From an uncultured Pelagibacteraceae bacterium (GTDB lineage Bacteria; Pseudomonadota; Alphaproteobacteria; Pelagibacterales; Pelagibacteraceae): a stretch of DNA of 64,000 nucleotides. The position numbers and the translations under genes are program-made. The DNA lies in assembly GCA_902612345.1 (NCBI GenBank), contig CACMDE010000004.1:17524-81523 (forward strand), written 5' to 3'. Under the pieces are notes generated by a model, which saw nothing but the letters and a program-made list of their open reading frames with translations, was not told the DNA's origin and did not search any database. This document shows, piece after piece, positions 63,107-64,000 of this stretch (positions are counted from its first letter, which is position 1; each line of letters opens with the position of its first letter).

Positions 63107-63790
63107 ATGTTAAAAAAAAATAATATAATTGCATTGATACCTGCAAAAAAAAAATCTACCAGGCTTGCTGGTAAAAACTTAAAAAAAATTGGTTTAAATA
63201 AAAAAAGGCTTATATGGTACTCAATTAATGCCGCTCTAAAATCTAAATATATTTCTAATGTAATTGTATCAACAGATTGTAACAAGATTAAATCATATGT
63301 AGAAAAGTTTGGTGCAAATGTTCCATTTATAAGACCAAAAAGCTTATGCTTAAATGATGCAAAGATGATGGATGTTGTAAAACACGCATTTAATAAAATT
63401 AATAGTGAAATAAAAAATATTGATGCAATAGTATTACTGCAACCAACTTCACCTCTCAGAGAAGGAAAGGACATTGATTCTGCAATTAAGTTTTTTTATA
63501 AAAAAAAAGCAGATTATGTTGCGAGTTTTACAAAAGCAAAACCACACAGCTGGTATTATAAATTAAATAAAGAAAACAAATTTATGGCTAATAGAGAAAG
63601 CAAAAATATTAAAAAATTTAATAATTATTTAAAAAATGGTTCAATTTTCATTTATAAGTCAAATATATTAAAGACAGGAAAATATAAAAATGTCAAAAGT
63701 TATGGTTTTGAAATGCCATACTCAAAATCTATTGATATAGATAATTTAGATGAATTTAAAGTTGCAGAAGCTTTGTTAAACAACAGATAA
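63107..63790 (+). CDS. neuA: CMP-nonulosonate (NeuA-like) cytidylyltransferase
   Basis: IIALIPAKKKSTRLAGKNLKKIG, VIVSTD, VLLQPTSPLREGKDIDSAI. Confidence 0.9.
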   Translation: MLKKNNIIALIPAKKKSTRLAGKNLKKIGLNKKRLIWYSINAALKSKYISNVIVSTDCNKIKSYVEKFGANVPFIRPKSLCLNDAKMMDVVKHAFNKINSEIKNIDAIVLLQPTSPLREGKDIDSAIKFFYKKKADYVASFTKAKPHSWYYKLNKENKFMANRESKNIKKFNNYLKNGSIFIYKSNILKTGKYKNVKSYGFEMPYSKSIDIDNLDEFKVAEALLNNR

Positions 63791-63829
63791 ATAAATATTT
63801 TATTTTATATATGTTTGTTAAATAGATTT

Positions 63830-64000
63830 ATGTTAAAATATGTACATATAACTCTGAAAAACTTATTTTCAAAGATACCAAATTTTTATTTTACATTACC
63901 AAATAAGAACTCTTTAATTATTTTTGATGATATTAACTCAGAATATATTAAATCAAGTATAGATTATAAGAAAACTTACGAAATTAAATTCAGAAATAAA
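63830..64000 (+). CDS. N-terminus of a protein continuing past the window, possibly surface-carbohydrate biosynthesis (LA_1612-like)
   Basis: MLKYVHITLKNLFSKIPNFYFTLPNKNSLIIFDDINSEYIKSSIDYKKTYEIKFRNK; open to the window edge, next to sugar genes. Confidence 0.4.
   Translation, partial: MLKYVHITLKNLFSKIPNFYFTLPNKNSLIIFDDINSEYIKSSIDYKKTYEIKFRNK

Noticed and set aside
1-64000. CRISPR arrays, tRNA/rRNA genes, prophage or transposons
   Set aside because: No regularly spaced repeats, tRNA-like cloverleaf/TTCRA motifs, integrase or transposase sequences noticed in intergenic gaps.

Overview
This is a 64 kb window of AT-rich, gene-dense alphaproteobacterial DNA. Gene content and order match SAR11 / Candidatus Pelagibacter: proteorhodopsin followed by ferredoxin and a ferredoxin/thioredoxin reductase, a glycine riboswitch before gcvT, and very short intergenic gaps. 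I saw no rRNA, tRNA, CRISPR array, prophage or transposase. Most of the window is core metabolism (fumC, dihydroorotase, prpE-like, recA, alaS, icd, psd/pssA, guaB, guaA, panB, pxpABC, gcvTHP, FDH, moeA, gshA/gshB). Accessory-looking parts are a complete ureDABCEFG operon (12.9-17.7 kb), a umuDC pair with an alphaproteobacterial-type LexA box, a CFA/amine-oxidase/DUF1365/DUF3833 lipid module, and the start of a surface-glycan island (61.5-64 kb). The observations I rate highest are: (1) a perfect 12-bp complementarity between the inter-aptamer linker of the tandem glycine riboswitch and the sequence ending in the gcvT ATG, mutually exclusive with P1 of aptamer 2; (2) a 255-codon open frame without any ATG that looks like a 5'-truncated surface-polysaccharide gene colliding with gshA; (3) an IMP dehydrogenase lacking the CBS domain; (4) a singlet-oxygen/furan-fatty-acid-type cluster in a proteorhodopsin genome; (5) a structured proteorhodopsin leader with an 18-bp perfect palindrome. 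All family assignments come from motif recognition by eye; no database search was run.
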